From Rubrobacter sp. (GTDB lineage: Bacteria > Actinomycetota > Rubrobacteria > Rubrobacterales > Rubrobacteraceae): a stretch of 14,933 nucleotides of DNA. A program made the position numbers and the translations under genes. Below the pieces are notes generated by a model that was not told where the DNA came from, did not search any database, and saw only the letters and a program-made list of their open reading frames with translations. Of the stretch, positions 1 to 6,051 are shown piece by piece. The stretch lies in assembly GCA_019247245.1 (NCBI GenBank), contig JAFAPF010000293.1, positions 1 through 14,933 on the forward strand, in the 5' to 3' direction. Within the stretch, counting starts at the first letter, position 1. Every line of letters begins with the position of its first letter.

Positions 1-561
1 GGTGGCTTAGCGCGTCGGCAGAGTGGACAGCAGCGGGGGCAGCACCTGACCGAGTGGGCCCCGGCGGTAGATGTGCTCCAGAGGGATGGCGACCTGGTGG
101 TCAGGGCAGAGCTGCCTGGTGTGAGGCCGGAGGACGTGAACATCACGCTCCAGGACAACGTGTTGACCATCAGTGGAGAGCGCCAGGAAGAGCAGGAAGA
201 GCGGCGCGGCGGCTACTATGTAAAGGAGCGCAGGCGCGGCACGTTCAGCCGGAGCATGACGCTGCCCGAAGGCGTGAGCGAAGACAGTATCCGGGCCCGG
301 TACGAGCACGGGGTGCTGGAGGTGAGCATCCAGGGTGCCGCGGCGGTGCGAGAGCCAAGGCGTATACAGGTAGAGAGTGCAGGTGGCGAAAGCGCCGGCA
401 CCCACAGTATCGGTACAGAGCGCCCCGGAGAGGGTATCGGGCTCGGGAGCCCTGGAAGCGCTGGCACCCAAAATATGGGTACAGAGCGCCCCGGTGAAGG
501 TGGCGGACCCGCGAGCTCTGGTGACGCTAGGTCTGAGGGTCCTGGCGGTCCGGTCCGGTAG
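1..561 (+). CDS. Hsp20 / alpha-crystallin small heat-shock protein, 5'-truncated by window
   Basis: This is an ATP-independent holdase that binds unfolding proteins and keeps them ready for refolding machines. The reading frame is open from base 1, so the true start lies upstream; 186 residues are visible. The alpha-crystallin domain begins with WAPAVDV (visible residues 20-26), continues through AELPGV and closes with GVLEVSIQG. An I-x-V tail motif follows (RRIQVE, visible residues about 120-125), the element that docks into neighbouring subunits in this family. GTG at 73 could be read as a start but falls inside the conserved WAPAVD segment, so I reject it. After I-x-V the protein does not end as usual. 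It carries a roughly 60-residue Gly/Ser/Glu-rich tail with two 22-residue repeats containing GTERPGEG. A hairpin terminator follows the stop, and the AAA+ disaggregase gene lies 109 bases downstream on the same strand. The family call is secure; the function of the tail is unknown. Confidence 0.93.
   Translation, partial: GGLARRQSGQQRGQHLTEWAPAVDVLQRDGDLVVRAELPGVRPEDVNITLQDNVLTISGERQEEQEERRGGYYVKERRRGTFSRSMTLPEGVSEDSIRARYEHGVLEVSIQGAAAVREPRRIQVESAGGESAGTHSIGTERPGEGIGLGSPGSAGTQNMGTERPGEGGGPASSGDARSEGPGGPVR
391..522 (+). repeat. Two tandem 66-bp in-frame repeats in the Hsp20 tail
   Basis: Unit 1 is 391-456 and unit 2 is 457-522. The first 38 bases of each unit differ at only four positions. 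Each unit encodes 22 residues of the form SAGTxxxGTERPGEG plus a Gly/Pro/Ser spacer. The flanking bases on both sides look like degenerate further copies. The period is a multiple of three, so gain or loss of a unit keeps the frame. Seen directly by alignment; any effect on chaperone assembly is inference. Confidence 0.8.
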
Positions 562-582
562 ACAGAGCCAAGCGCTAGGAGC

Positions 583-620
583 AGACCGGGTGGCGAGTGA
601 AGACCGTCGCCCGGTCTTTT
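583..620 (+). terminator. Rho-independent-like terminator after Hsp20
   Basis: AGACCGGG at 583-590 pairs perfectly with CCCGGTCT at 610-617, with a 19-base loop. The 3' arm runs into TTT, then GC. It starts 21 bases after the Hsp20 stop. The T-run is short and the loop large, so termination may be partial, allowing some read-through into the AAA+ gene at 671. Confidence 0.5.
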
Positions 621-639
621 GCTTAGTCCGTTTATCTAG

Positions 640-660
640 CTTTTGAACGTTCAAAGGAGG
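640..660 (+). promoter_or_regulatory. Hairpin over the ribosome site of the AAA+ gene (candidate fourU-like RNA thermometer or operator)
   Basis: A perfect 14-bp DNA palindrome, TTTGAACGTTCAAA, lies at 642-655. In RNA, bases 640-646 (CUUUUGA) can pair with 651-657 (UCAAAGG) around an ACGU loop, with one G-U pair. The 3' arm covers the first half of the Shine-Dalgarno AAAGGAGG (653-660), which sits 10 bases before the TTG start at 671. Four consecutive U residues (641-644) pair with the ribosome site, as in fourU thermometers. The stem is weak and AU-rich, which suits melting by heat but could also be chance. As DNA it might be a repressor site. It matches neither the HspR (HAIR) nor the CtsR consensus. 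Confidence 0.4.
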
Positions 661-670
661 CAAGAGGAGA

Positions 671-3346
671 TTGGCTACGAGACTTTGCGATGTGTGTGGT
701 ATACGGCCGGCGGTCGTCACGGTGAGACGTGTAGTCCCCGGAGGACCCGCGAGGACCGAACACCTATGCGAGGTACACTCTGCTGAGGCAAGGGGTGGTA
801 GAAGACGCCCACCTTTCGGAGGCGGAGGTAGCCTATTTGACGATTTCTTCAATAGGTTCTTCGATGCCTCCGAAGGACCACGCAGTATGCCCATAGGTGG
901 AGAAGGGACGACAACACCTGGACGGCAAAGGGCCGAACAGGTAGATATAACGCAGTTCTTCAGCGATTCTACGAGCGAGCTGTTGCAGCGGGCGGCCCAG
1001 AAGGCTGCAGAGTGGGGGAGCTTGGATCTGAATGCTGAGCATCTCCTCTGGTCAGCCCTGCAAGATGAAGTGGTGCGGCGAGTACTCGAAAGGTTAGACG
1101 CAGACGCCGAGGCCATCAGGGCTCAGCTTGAAGAGGAGATCAGCAAGGGTAGCCGGGCAGAGGGCTCTCCCTCCCTGACGCCAGATGCCAAGCGGGCACT
1201 GCTTTCGGCTTACGAGGAGTCGCAAACCCTTGGTGCTTCGTATATAGGTCCAGAGCACATCCTACTGGCCCTCGCTGCTGATGAGGAATCCGAGGCCGGT
1301 AGGCTCTTGCGGCGCTTCGGGCTCTCGCATACTAAACTCAGGGGCGCTGTTGTACGCGGGGTGGATAGTGCGAGCGGTACTGCGCGCGAGCAGGAGAGTG
1401 CCACACCCACACTGGAAGAGTACAGTCGAGACCTCACCCAGATGGCCAAGGAGGGCAAGCTCGATCCCGTGATCGGACGCAGCGAAGAGATCGAGACGAC
1501 CGTAGAGGTCCTCTCGAGGAGGACCAAGAATAACCCTGTGCTCATAGGGGACCCTGGCGTTGGCAAAACTGCTATCGTGGAGGGTATAGCCCAGCGTATA
1601 GTAAATGACGAGGTCCCTGAGACCCTCGCAGGCAGGAGAGTTTTGGCGCTCGATCTCTCCGGCATGGTGGCCGGAACGCAGTATCGTGGCCAGTTCGAAG
1701 AGCGGCTCAAGAAGGTCATAGACGAGATTCGAGAGAATGCCGAGGATCAAATAATCTTCATCGATGAGCTGCATACAGTCGTGGGAGCTGGAGCAGCCGA
1801 AGGCTCGATGGACGCTTCGAACATGCTCAAGCCGGCGTTGGCCCGTGGTGAGCTGCGTTGCATCGGGGCTACCACCATCGATGAGTATCGCAAGAATATA
1901 GAGAAGGATGCCGCCCTAGAACGCCGCTTCCAGCCCGTGCTTGTTAGCGAGCCGACCGTGGACGACACCATACAAATCCTCTTCGGCCTCAGGGATCGCT
2001 ATGAGGCTCACCATCGGGTCAAGATCACCGACGAGGCAATCATTGCTGCCGCCGAGCTCTCGGACCGCTACATAACCGACCGCTTCTTGCCCGATAAGGC
2101 CATAGACCTCATGGATCAGGCGGCAGCTAGAGTACGTTTGCGATCGAAGATCAAGCCCCAAGACACTAAAGAACTCGAAGACGAGATAAAGCGCCTAGCG
2201 CGGGAGAAAGATCAGGCGGTTGCCACCGAAGACTTCGAGAAGGCCCAAGAGCTCAAAACCAGGACCGCAGAGTTGCGTAACGAGCTTGAGAAGGCGCGTG
2301 AGGGACGACGCCCTGCGGCTGAGGTCGTGGCCGAGGATATAGCCGAGGTTGTCTCCAAGGCTACCGGTATACCAGTCTCGCAGCTAACCCAGGAAGAGCG
2401 CGAACGGCTACTCAAGCTCGAGAAGCAGCTGCATGAGCGGGTGGTGGGGCAGGAAGAGGCCGTCTCTGCGATAGCCGAGGCTATCCGCAGGGCCCGAGCA
2501 GGGCTGCAGGACCCCAACCGTCCGATTGGAAGCTTCCTTTTCTTGGGACCGACCGGTGTCGGCAAGACCGAGCTTGCACGCGCGCTAGCCGAGGCCCTCT
2601 TCGGGGAGGAGGCGGCGATGGTCCGCATCGACATGAGCGAGTTCCAGGAGAGGCACACTGTCAGTAGGCTTGTGGGTGCGCCTCCGGGCTATGTTGGGTA
2701 TGAGGAAGCTGGCCAGCTTACCGAAGCGGTCCGCAGGCGCCCTTACTCCGTTTTGCTGCTAGATGAGATAGAGAAAGCTCACCCAGACGTATTCAACATC
2801 CTACTTCAAATCCTTGATGAGGGCAGACTTACCGACGCCCAGGGAAGGACCGTGGACTTCAAGAACACGGTTATCATCATGACCTCTAACATGGGTGCGG
2901 AGAGGATTCAGGCCCACGCCCGTAGGAATGAGTCCTTCGAGGAGCTGAAAGAAGATATGATGCAGATCCTGAGGCGCACCTTGCGCCCTGAGTTCCTGAA
3001 CCGTATAGACGAGGTAATCGTCTTTAGGGCCCTCAGTAGAGAGCAGATAGCTGACATTGCCAAGCTCCTCTTAGAGCGTACGACAAGACGTCTGCATGCC
3101 CAGGACATTGGGGTCGAGTTTACCGAGGAGGCCGTGAATCTTCTATCCGAGGAGGGTTTCGACCCCGAGTTCGGGGCGCGTCCTTTGCGCAGAACTATCC
3201 AGCGCAGGGTCGACAACGAGCTATCCCGGATGGTGCTCGGAGGTTCGCTCAGCCCTGGGGATAAGGTGGTGGTGAGCGTCGAGGAAGGCAGGCTCGTCTT
3301 CGAGGTCCTCGAAGGGGCAGCCACCGTGACGGGTGAGGCCGAATAG
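671..3346 (+). CDS. ClpG/ClpK-like AAA+ disaggregase (ClpC family) with N-terminal zinc-finger-like segment
   Basis: This is an 891-residue hexameric double-AAA+ unfoldase of the Hsp100 class. Residues 1-40 hold C6-x2-C9 and C33-x2-H36, a probable zinc site, then a Gly-rich linker with [14 protein letters not shown] Clp N domain spans about 95-220. AAA-1 has Walker A GDPGVGKT (293-300) and Walker B IIFIDE (361-366). A short UVR-type middle helix pair lies at about 500-545. AAA-2 has GPTGVGKT (626-633), VLLLDE (694-699) and sensor-2 GARPLRR. The stretch between MTSNMG and [10 protein letters not shown] (about 737-776) lacks the [LIV]-G-[FL] tripeptide that ClpC, ClpX and ClpA use to dock on ClpP. 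From memory, this set of features (CxxC/CxxH front, Clp N, short M domain, no ClpP loop) is that of ClpG/ClpK disaggregases, which are also often encoded beside sHsp20. The start is TTG at 671, behind AAAGGAGG. Many pipelines would call it a Clp protease ATP-binding subunit. Confidence 0.93.
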   Translation: MATRLCDVCGIRPAVVTVRRVVPGGPARTEHLCEVHSAEARGGRRRPPFGGGGSLFDDFFNRFFDASEGPRSMPIGGEGTTTPGRQRAEQVDITQFFSDSTSELLQRAAQKAAEWGSLDLNAEHLLWSALQDEVVRRVLERLDADAEAIRAQLEEEISKGSRAEGSPSLTPDAKRALLSAYEESQTLGASYIGPEHILLALAADEESEAGRLLRRFGLSHTKLRGAVVRGVDSASGTAREQESATPTLEEYSRDLTQMAKEGKLDPVIGRSEEIETTVEVLSRRTKNNPVLIGDPGVGKTAIVEGIAQRIVNDEVPETLAGRRVLALDLSGMVAGTQYRGQFEERLKKVIDEIRENAEDQIIFIDELHTVVGAGAAEGSMDASNMLKPALARGELRCIGATTIDEYRKNIEKDAALERRFQPVLVSEPTVDDTIQILFGLRDRYEAHHRVKITDEAIIAAAELSDRYITDRFLPDKAIDLMDQAAARVRLRSKIKPQDTKELEDEIKRLAREKDQAVATEDFEKAQELKTRTAELRNELEKAREGRRPAAEVVAEDIAEVVSKATGIPVSQLTQEERERLLKLEKQLHERVVGQEEAVSAIAEAIRRARAGLQDPNRPIGSFLFLGPTGVGKTELARALAEALFGEEAAMVRIDMSEFQERHTVSRLVGAPPGYVGYEEAGQLTEAVRRRPYSVLLLDEIEKAHPDVFNILLQILDEGRLTDAQGRTVDFKNTVIIMTSNMGAERIQAHARRNESFEELKEDMMQILRRTLRPEFLNRIDEVIVFRALSREQIADIAKLLLERTTRRLHAQDIGVEFTEEAVNLLSEEGFDPEFGARPLRRTIQRRVDNELSRMVLGGSLSPGDKVVVSVEEGRLVFEVLEGAATVTGEAE

Positions 3347-3369
3347 TAGTGACGAGGACGAGCTATTCG
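3340..3369. terminator. Inverted repeat between convergent genes (possible bidirectional terminator)
   Basis: CGAATAG at 3340-3346 and CTATTCG at 3363-3369 form a 7-bp stem with a 16-base loop. The arms contain the stop codons of both convergent genes (TAG on each strand). There is no clear T-run on either side, so a termination role is only suggested by its position. Confidence 0.3.
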
Positions 3370-3692
3370 AAAGACCCTCTGGCGGTCGATACTAGCCTTC
3401 GCGTTTCCCGGGGCTCGTGGCTCGTATCCGGCGCTCTGATGAAGCCTCCAAGCCCCTCTTGCGTGAGGCGTTCGGGCTCCGGGATACGTACCAGGCCCCG
3501 GGCCATGACCTCCTCGTCCAAAGGGTAGGGCAGATCCAGGCGCAAAGCTAACGTCCTGTCGAGCTCTTCGTCGGGAAGGGTGTGTGCTTCCTCCTCCATC
3601 TGCGTCATCTCCGACCCGCTGAGGTTAGCAGCTTCGAGGTCGTTGACCATCAGAGCTACCAGCTTGCGCTCCTTAGTCCTGCGATCCGCCAT
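3363..3692 (-). CDS. Hypothetical protein, 109 residues, charged and soluble
   Basis: I do not recognise this family. The ATG at 3692 is preceded on the minus strand by a strong GGGAGG five bases away, which is the main support for a real gene. The protein opens MADRRTKERKLVALMVNDLE and is rich in Glu, Arg and Leu, with no signal peptide or membrane segment and no cysteine. Residues 1-65 look helical and amphipathic. A segment DLPYPLDEEVMARGLVRIPEPERL follows in two parts (DLPYPLDEEV, then MARGLVRIPEPERL) and the tail is polar. It converges on the AAA+ gene with 16 bases between stops. It could be a small adaptor or regulator, but nothing shows that. The alternative, a chance ORF, is less likely given the ribosome site and the GC-rich third positions. 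Confidence 0.65.
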   Translation of the reverse strand: MADRRTKERKLVALMVNDLEAANLSGSEMTQMEEEAHTLPDEELDRTLALRLDLPYPLDEEVMARGLVRIPEPERLTQEGLGGFIRAPDTSHEPRETRRLVSTARGSFE

Positions 3693-3830
3693 CTCTACCT
3701 CCCTGCCACTTTTAGTTTACCGGCGTCCAAGTCTACAACGCACCTCCTATTAGCGTCAGGCCGTTAGCTCTAGCCTTCTCGTTGCTGTATCATGTTCATA
3801 TTTAGGATGATCTCGTAAAGGGGTGCTTCG

Positions 3831-4007
3831 ATGGGTCGGATAGAGATGGATAACCAAGGGGCGATGGTGTGGGTGGAGACCTCGTTGCGATACGCCCGCG
3901 ACCGTGATCTGCCGAGGATCGTAGGGCTGTTGGCGGCAGTTCGATACGAGATCGCTCTGGAGGCAGAGATAGCGAAGTACGCGCCGCTGTCTCGTTGGCG
4001 GACATGA
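3831..4007 (+). CDS. Small hypothetical protein, 58 residues
   Basis: This short ORF begins with ATG at 3831, seven bases after AAAGGGG (3817-3823), and an in-frame TAA at 3816 fixes the 5' limit. It ends at TGA 4005-4007. The product opens MGRIEMDNQGAMVWVE and continues with a charged amphipathic helix (RYARDRDLPRIVGLLAAV) and a second Glu/Ala-rich helix. There is no membrane segment or signal peptide. Third codon positions are mostly G or C, as in the neighbouring genes, which supports coding. It stands alone between a divergent unknown gene and the 32-bp palindrome. No family is recognised. Confidence 0.5.
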   Translation: MGRIEMDNQGAMVWVETSLRYARDRDLPRIVGLLAAVRYEIALEAEIAKYAPLSRWRT

Positions 4008-4081
4008 GCACGTTAGAAAACGGGTTCTGGTTGTTACTTGGTCGGTCCGCCCCGCATTTAGAAATTTATTTTGGGGGTAAA

Positions 4082-4113
4082 GGCAGCCCGACAACAATTG
4101 TTGTCGGGCTGCC
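4082..4113. repeat. Perfect 32-bp palindrome
   Basis: GGCAGCCCGACAACAA (4082-4097) is followed directly by its exact reverse complement (4098-4113). As RNA it makes a stem of about 14 bp with an AAUU loop on either strand. It lies 74 bases after the 58-residue ORF and 152 bases before the CBS-ACT gene. There is no T-run after it on the plus strand. Possible roles are a tail-less terminator, a dimeric regulator site or a small mobile palindromic element. No second copy is in this window. Confidence 0.9.
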
Positions 4114-4162
4114 ACCGTCTACTACATCAAGAAGCTTCTTTATCAGGTCCAGCAGAGATTAT

Positions 4163-4258
4163 CCGGAAGACGGGCGCTGGCGTAAGCTCCAACCCGCTGG
4201 TAAGCTCTCGGATTGTTTCCGGTGGGCACTCGCTAGCGCGGGTAACGAGTGGAGGAGG
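4163..4258 (+). promoter_or_regulatory. Structured leader of the CBS-ACT gene (candidate cis-regulatory RNA)
   Basis: Between the palindrome and the start at 4266 several pairings can be drawn. CCGGAA (4163-4168) pairs with TTCCGG (4217-4222), enclosing CGGG (4171-4174) with CCCG (4193-4196). CACTCG (4227-4232) pairs with CGAGTG (4246-4251), directly abutting the ribosome site GGAGGAGG (4251-4258). A near-repeat, GCTGGCGTAAGCTC and GCTGGTAAGCTC, lies inside. It matches no riboswitch class I can recall. Further upstream, TTGTTA (4031-4036) and CATTTA (4055-4060) with an 18-base spacer could be a weak promoter. The whole stretch 4008-4265 has no convincing gene. Confidence 0.3.
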
Positions 4259-4265
4259 AAAAAGG

Positions 4266-4928
4266 ATGTTGCGGGTAAGGGATGCCATGACCCGGGAGGT
4301 CGTTACCCTTGGGCCAGAGGCGAGCGCGGCTCAAGCCCTGGGTCTGTGCCGAGTGAATAACATCCGGCACTTGCCGATCGTGGAAGGGAGCAGGGTTGTA
4401 GGTCTCGTCTCCGACCGGGACTTGAGAGATGTAAGCCCTCCACGCGGTACCGCTGACGAGGAGAACACCTTGGGGTGGGTGCGGGTGAGGGACATAATGA
4501 CGCGGGAGCTTGCCACAATCCATCCTCTGGACACCATCGAGCACGCTGCGCGTGAGATCTATGACAGGAGGATTGGTTGCTTGCCCGTGGTCGCCGAAGG
4601 CGAACTGGTCGGCATCATAACCTCCTCGGATCTAATGCGCACCCTCATCGAGCTCATTGGTGCGCACGGGGCGGGCAGCTGGGTCGAGGTAGAGGTTCCG
4701 AACGAGCCGGGCATGCTGGCCGAGGTGACCAACATTATCCGGGAACGGCACGTCAACATAACTGGCGTCTTCCTCACCCCGGCGAGCAGGGCTACCTATC
4801 GAACGATCATACTGCGCCTTGAAACTACCGATCCTTCCGGTATTGCGGAGAGGCTCACCACCGCCGGATATATCGTAACCTCTACCGAATCCTCCGCTCC
4901 GGTGCAACGCTACCTCGAACGGAGGTAG
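4266..4928 (+). CDS. CBS-CBS-ACT domain protein, AcuB-like
   Basis: A 220-residue cytosolic regulator. CBS domain 1 covers about 1-55 (VRDAMTREVVTL, HLPIVEGSRVVGLVSDRDL). CBS domain 2 covers about 72-130 (VRDIMTRELATI, CLPVVAEGELVGIITSSDL). An ACT domain covers about 138-205 (EVEVPNEPGMLAEVTNII). CBS pairs usually bind adenosine nucleotides and ACT domains bind small ligands, often amino acids; this order is that of AcuB-type proteins. The start is ATG at 4266, seven to eight bases after GGAGGAGG. The frame stays open upstream to 4071, but that part crosses the palindrome and resembles no protein. The SDR gene follows after 70 bases, so it may head an operon with the two oxidoreductases. Domain calls are firm; ligand and target are unknown. 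Confidence 0.9.
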   Translation: MLRVRDAMTREVVTLGPEASAAQALGLCRVNNIRHLPIVEGSRVVGLVSDRDLRDVSPPRGTADEENTLGWVRVRDIMTRELATIHPLDTIEHAAREIYDRRIGCLPVVAEGELVGIITSSDLMRTLIELIGAHGAGSWVEVEVPNEPGMLAEVTNIIRERHVNITGVFLTPASRATYRTIILRLETTDPSGIAERLTTAGYIVTSTESSAPVQRYLERR

Positions 4929-4998
4929 GAAGAGCGTGAACCGCACCTTACGATGACGCCCGGTTTCATCCTTCTCCCGCACGGGTAAGAACCACACT

Positions 4999-6051
4999 AT
5001 GCGGGTTGTGGTACTGGGAGCGACGGGCAACGTAGGGACGAGCGTGCTTCGCTCTCTCGAGGGCGAGGAACAGGTGGAGTCGATTCTGGGGTTGGCCCGA
5101 CGCCGACCTGAACTCCGTATGGCGAAGGTCGGATGGGCCCAGGCAGACATCGCCAGGGATGACCTCGTGCCGCACTTTCGCGGGGCGGACGCTGTCGTAT
5201 TGCTCTCGTGGCTCATACAGCCGTCTCGGGACTTGAACAAGCTGTGGATGGTCAACGTCGAGGGGAGCGTGCGGGTAGCGCGTGCCGTCAAGGAGGCCGG
5301 AGTACCCACGCTGTTGTACGCCTCGTCCATCGGTGCATACTCGCCGGGCCCAAAGGACCGGGCGGTAGACGAGAGCTGGCCGACGGGCGGTATACAGACC
5401 TCCTATTACTCGCGGCAGAAGGCGGAGGTCGAACGACGACTGGATCACTTTGAGAGCCAGAGCCCTGACGTACGGGTCGTCAGGATGCGCCAAGCACTAG
5501 TCTTCAAGCACGAGTCGGCGGAGGGCCAGCGACGCCTCTTCGGGGGGCCGTTCTTCCCGAGTTTTCTGGCGCGGCCAGAGTTCATTAGCGTGGTTCCGCG
5601 GATAGAAGGCCTACGGTTTCAGGTGGTCCATTCCTACGACGTGGGGGAGGCCTACAGGCTTGCCCTCTTGCGGGAGGTGCGCGGGGCGTTCAACCTCGCT
5701 GCCGAACCGGTGCTGGATGCCCAAGAGATGGGAAGGATCCTCAATGCCACTCCAGTGCCGGTTCCCGCTCGGCTAGCACGCGTAGGTGCCGACCTTTCCT
5801 GGAGGCTGCGTCTGCAGCCGGCGTCCGTGGGGTGGCTGGATATGGCGCTCAACCTCCCGATCATGGACACCGCCCGGGCTCGCATGGAGCTCGGCTGGAC
5901 CCCCCAACGCACTGCCGAAGATACTCTCTTAGAGCTTCTAAAGGGACTGCGCGAGGGGGCGGGGCTGGACACACCGCCGCTCTCGGCGGGCACCAGCGGA
6001 CCGTTGCGGATCCGCGAGGTGCTAACAGGTGTCGGGAGGAGGGAACCGTGA
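4999..6051 (+). CDS. NAD(P)-dependent epimerase/dehydratase-like SDR protein
   Basis: A 350-residue extended short-chain dehydrogenase/reductase. The Rossmann start MRVVVLGATGNVG (GxTGxxG at 7-13) binds NAD(P). The catalytic pair is Y137-x3-K141 (YSRQK), with serines in YASSIGAYSPG (107-116). The N-terminal segment around DLNKLWMVNVEGSVRVARA is typical of sugar-nucleotide epimerase relatives. The C-terminal half (about 165-350) is the variable substrate domain. ATG at 4999 is chosen because the Rossmann strand begins at residue 2; its ribosome site (GGGTAAG) is weak. The stop overlaps the next gene's GTG in GTGA, which suggests coupled translation with the zinc dehydrogenase. The substrate cannot be read from sequence. 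The tail after about 325 is Gly/Thr-rich and not conserved in the family as I know it. Confidence 0.88.
   Translation: MRVVVLGATGNVGTSVLRSLEGEEQVESILGLARRRPELRMAKVGWAQADIARDDLVPHFRGADAVVLLSWLIQPSRDLNKLWMVNVEGSVRVARAVKEAGVPTLLYASSIGAYSPGPKDRAVDESWPTGGIQTSYYSRQKAEVERRLDHFESQSPDVRVVRMRQALVFKHESAEGQRRLFGGPFFPSFLARPEFISVVPRIEGLRFQVVHSYDVGEAYRLALLREVRGAFNLAAEPVLDAQEMGRILNATPVPVPARLARVGADLSWRLRLQPASVGWLDMALNLPIMDTARARMELGWTPQRTAEDTLLELLKGLREGAGLDTPPLSAGTSGPLRIREVLTGVGRREP

Noticed and set aside
640..660. HspR (HAIR) or CtsR operator at the disaggregase gene
   Set aside because: The palindrome TTTGAACGTTCAAA matches neither the CTTGAGT-N7-ACTCAAG nor the GGTCAAA direct-repeat consensus.
7..1116. Long open frame on the minus strand opposite Hsp20 and the start of the AAA+ gene
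   Set aside because: It is antisense to two well-supported genes, has low-complexity composition (many Ser, Arg, Pro, Thr, Leu) and no recognisable domain; high GC keeps the frame open.
1210..1774. Two overlapping minus-strand open frames inside the AAA+ gene
   Set aside because: Shadows of the conserved AAA-1 coding sequence, with no domain and no ribosome site.
3756..4115. 119-codon minus-strand open frame across the 58-residue ORF and palindrome
   Set aside because: Composition is not protein-like, there is no ribosome site, and it starts inside the palindrome.
4226..4251. CIRCE-like element (GCACTC ... GAGTG)
   Set aside because: The spacer is 15 rather than 9 bases, the outer bases do not match, and the downstream gene is not a chaperone.
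4071..4265. Upstream extension of the CBS-ACT protein
   Set aside because: The added 65 residues come from the palindrome and leader and show no domain; ATG 4266 has a strong ribosome site and begins the CBS domain.
5832..6047. Upstream extension of the zinc dehydrogenase
   Set aside because: It would overlap the SDR gene by more than 200 bases; GTG 6048 has GGGAGGAGGG upstream and starts the conserved MKAVVWHG segment.
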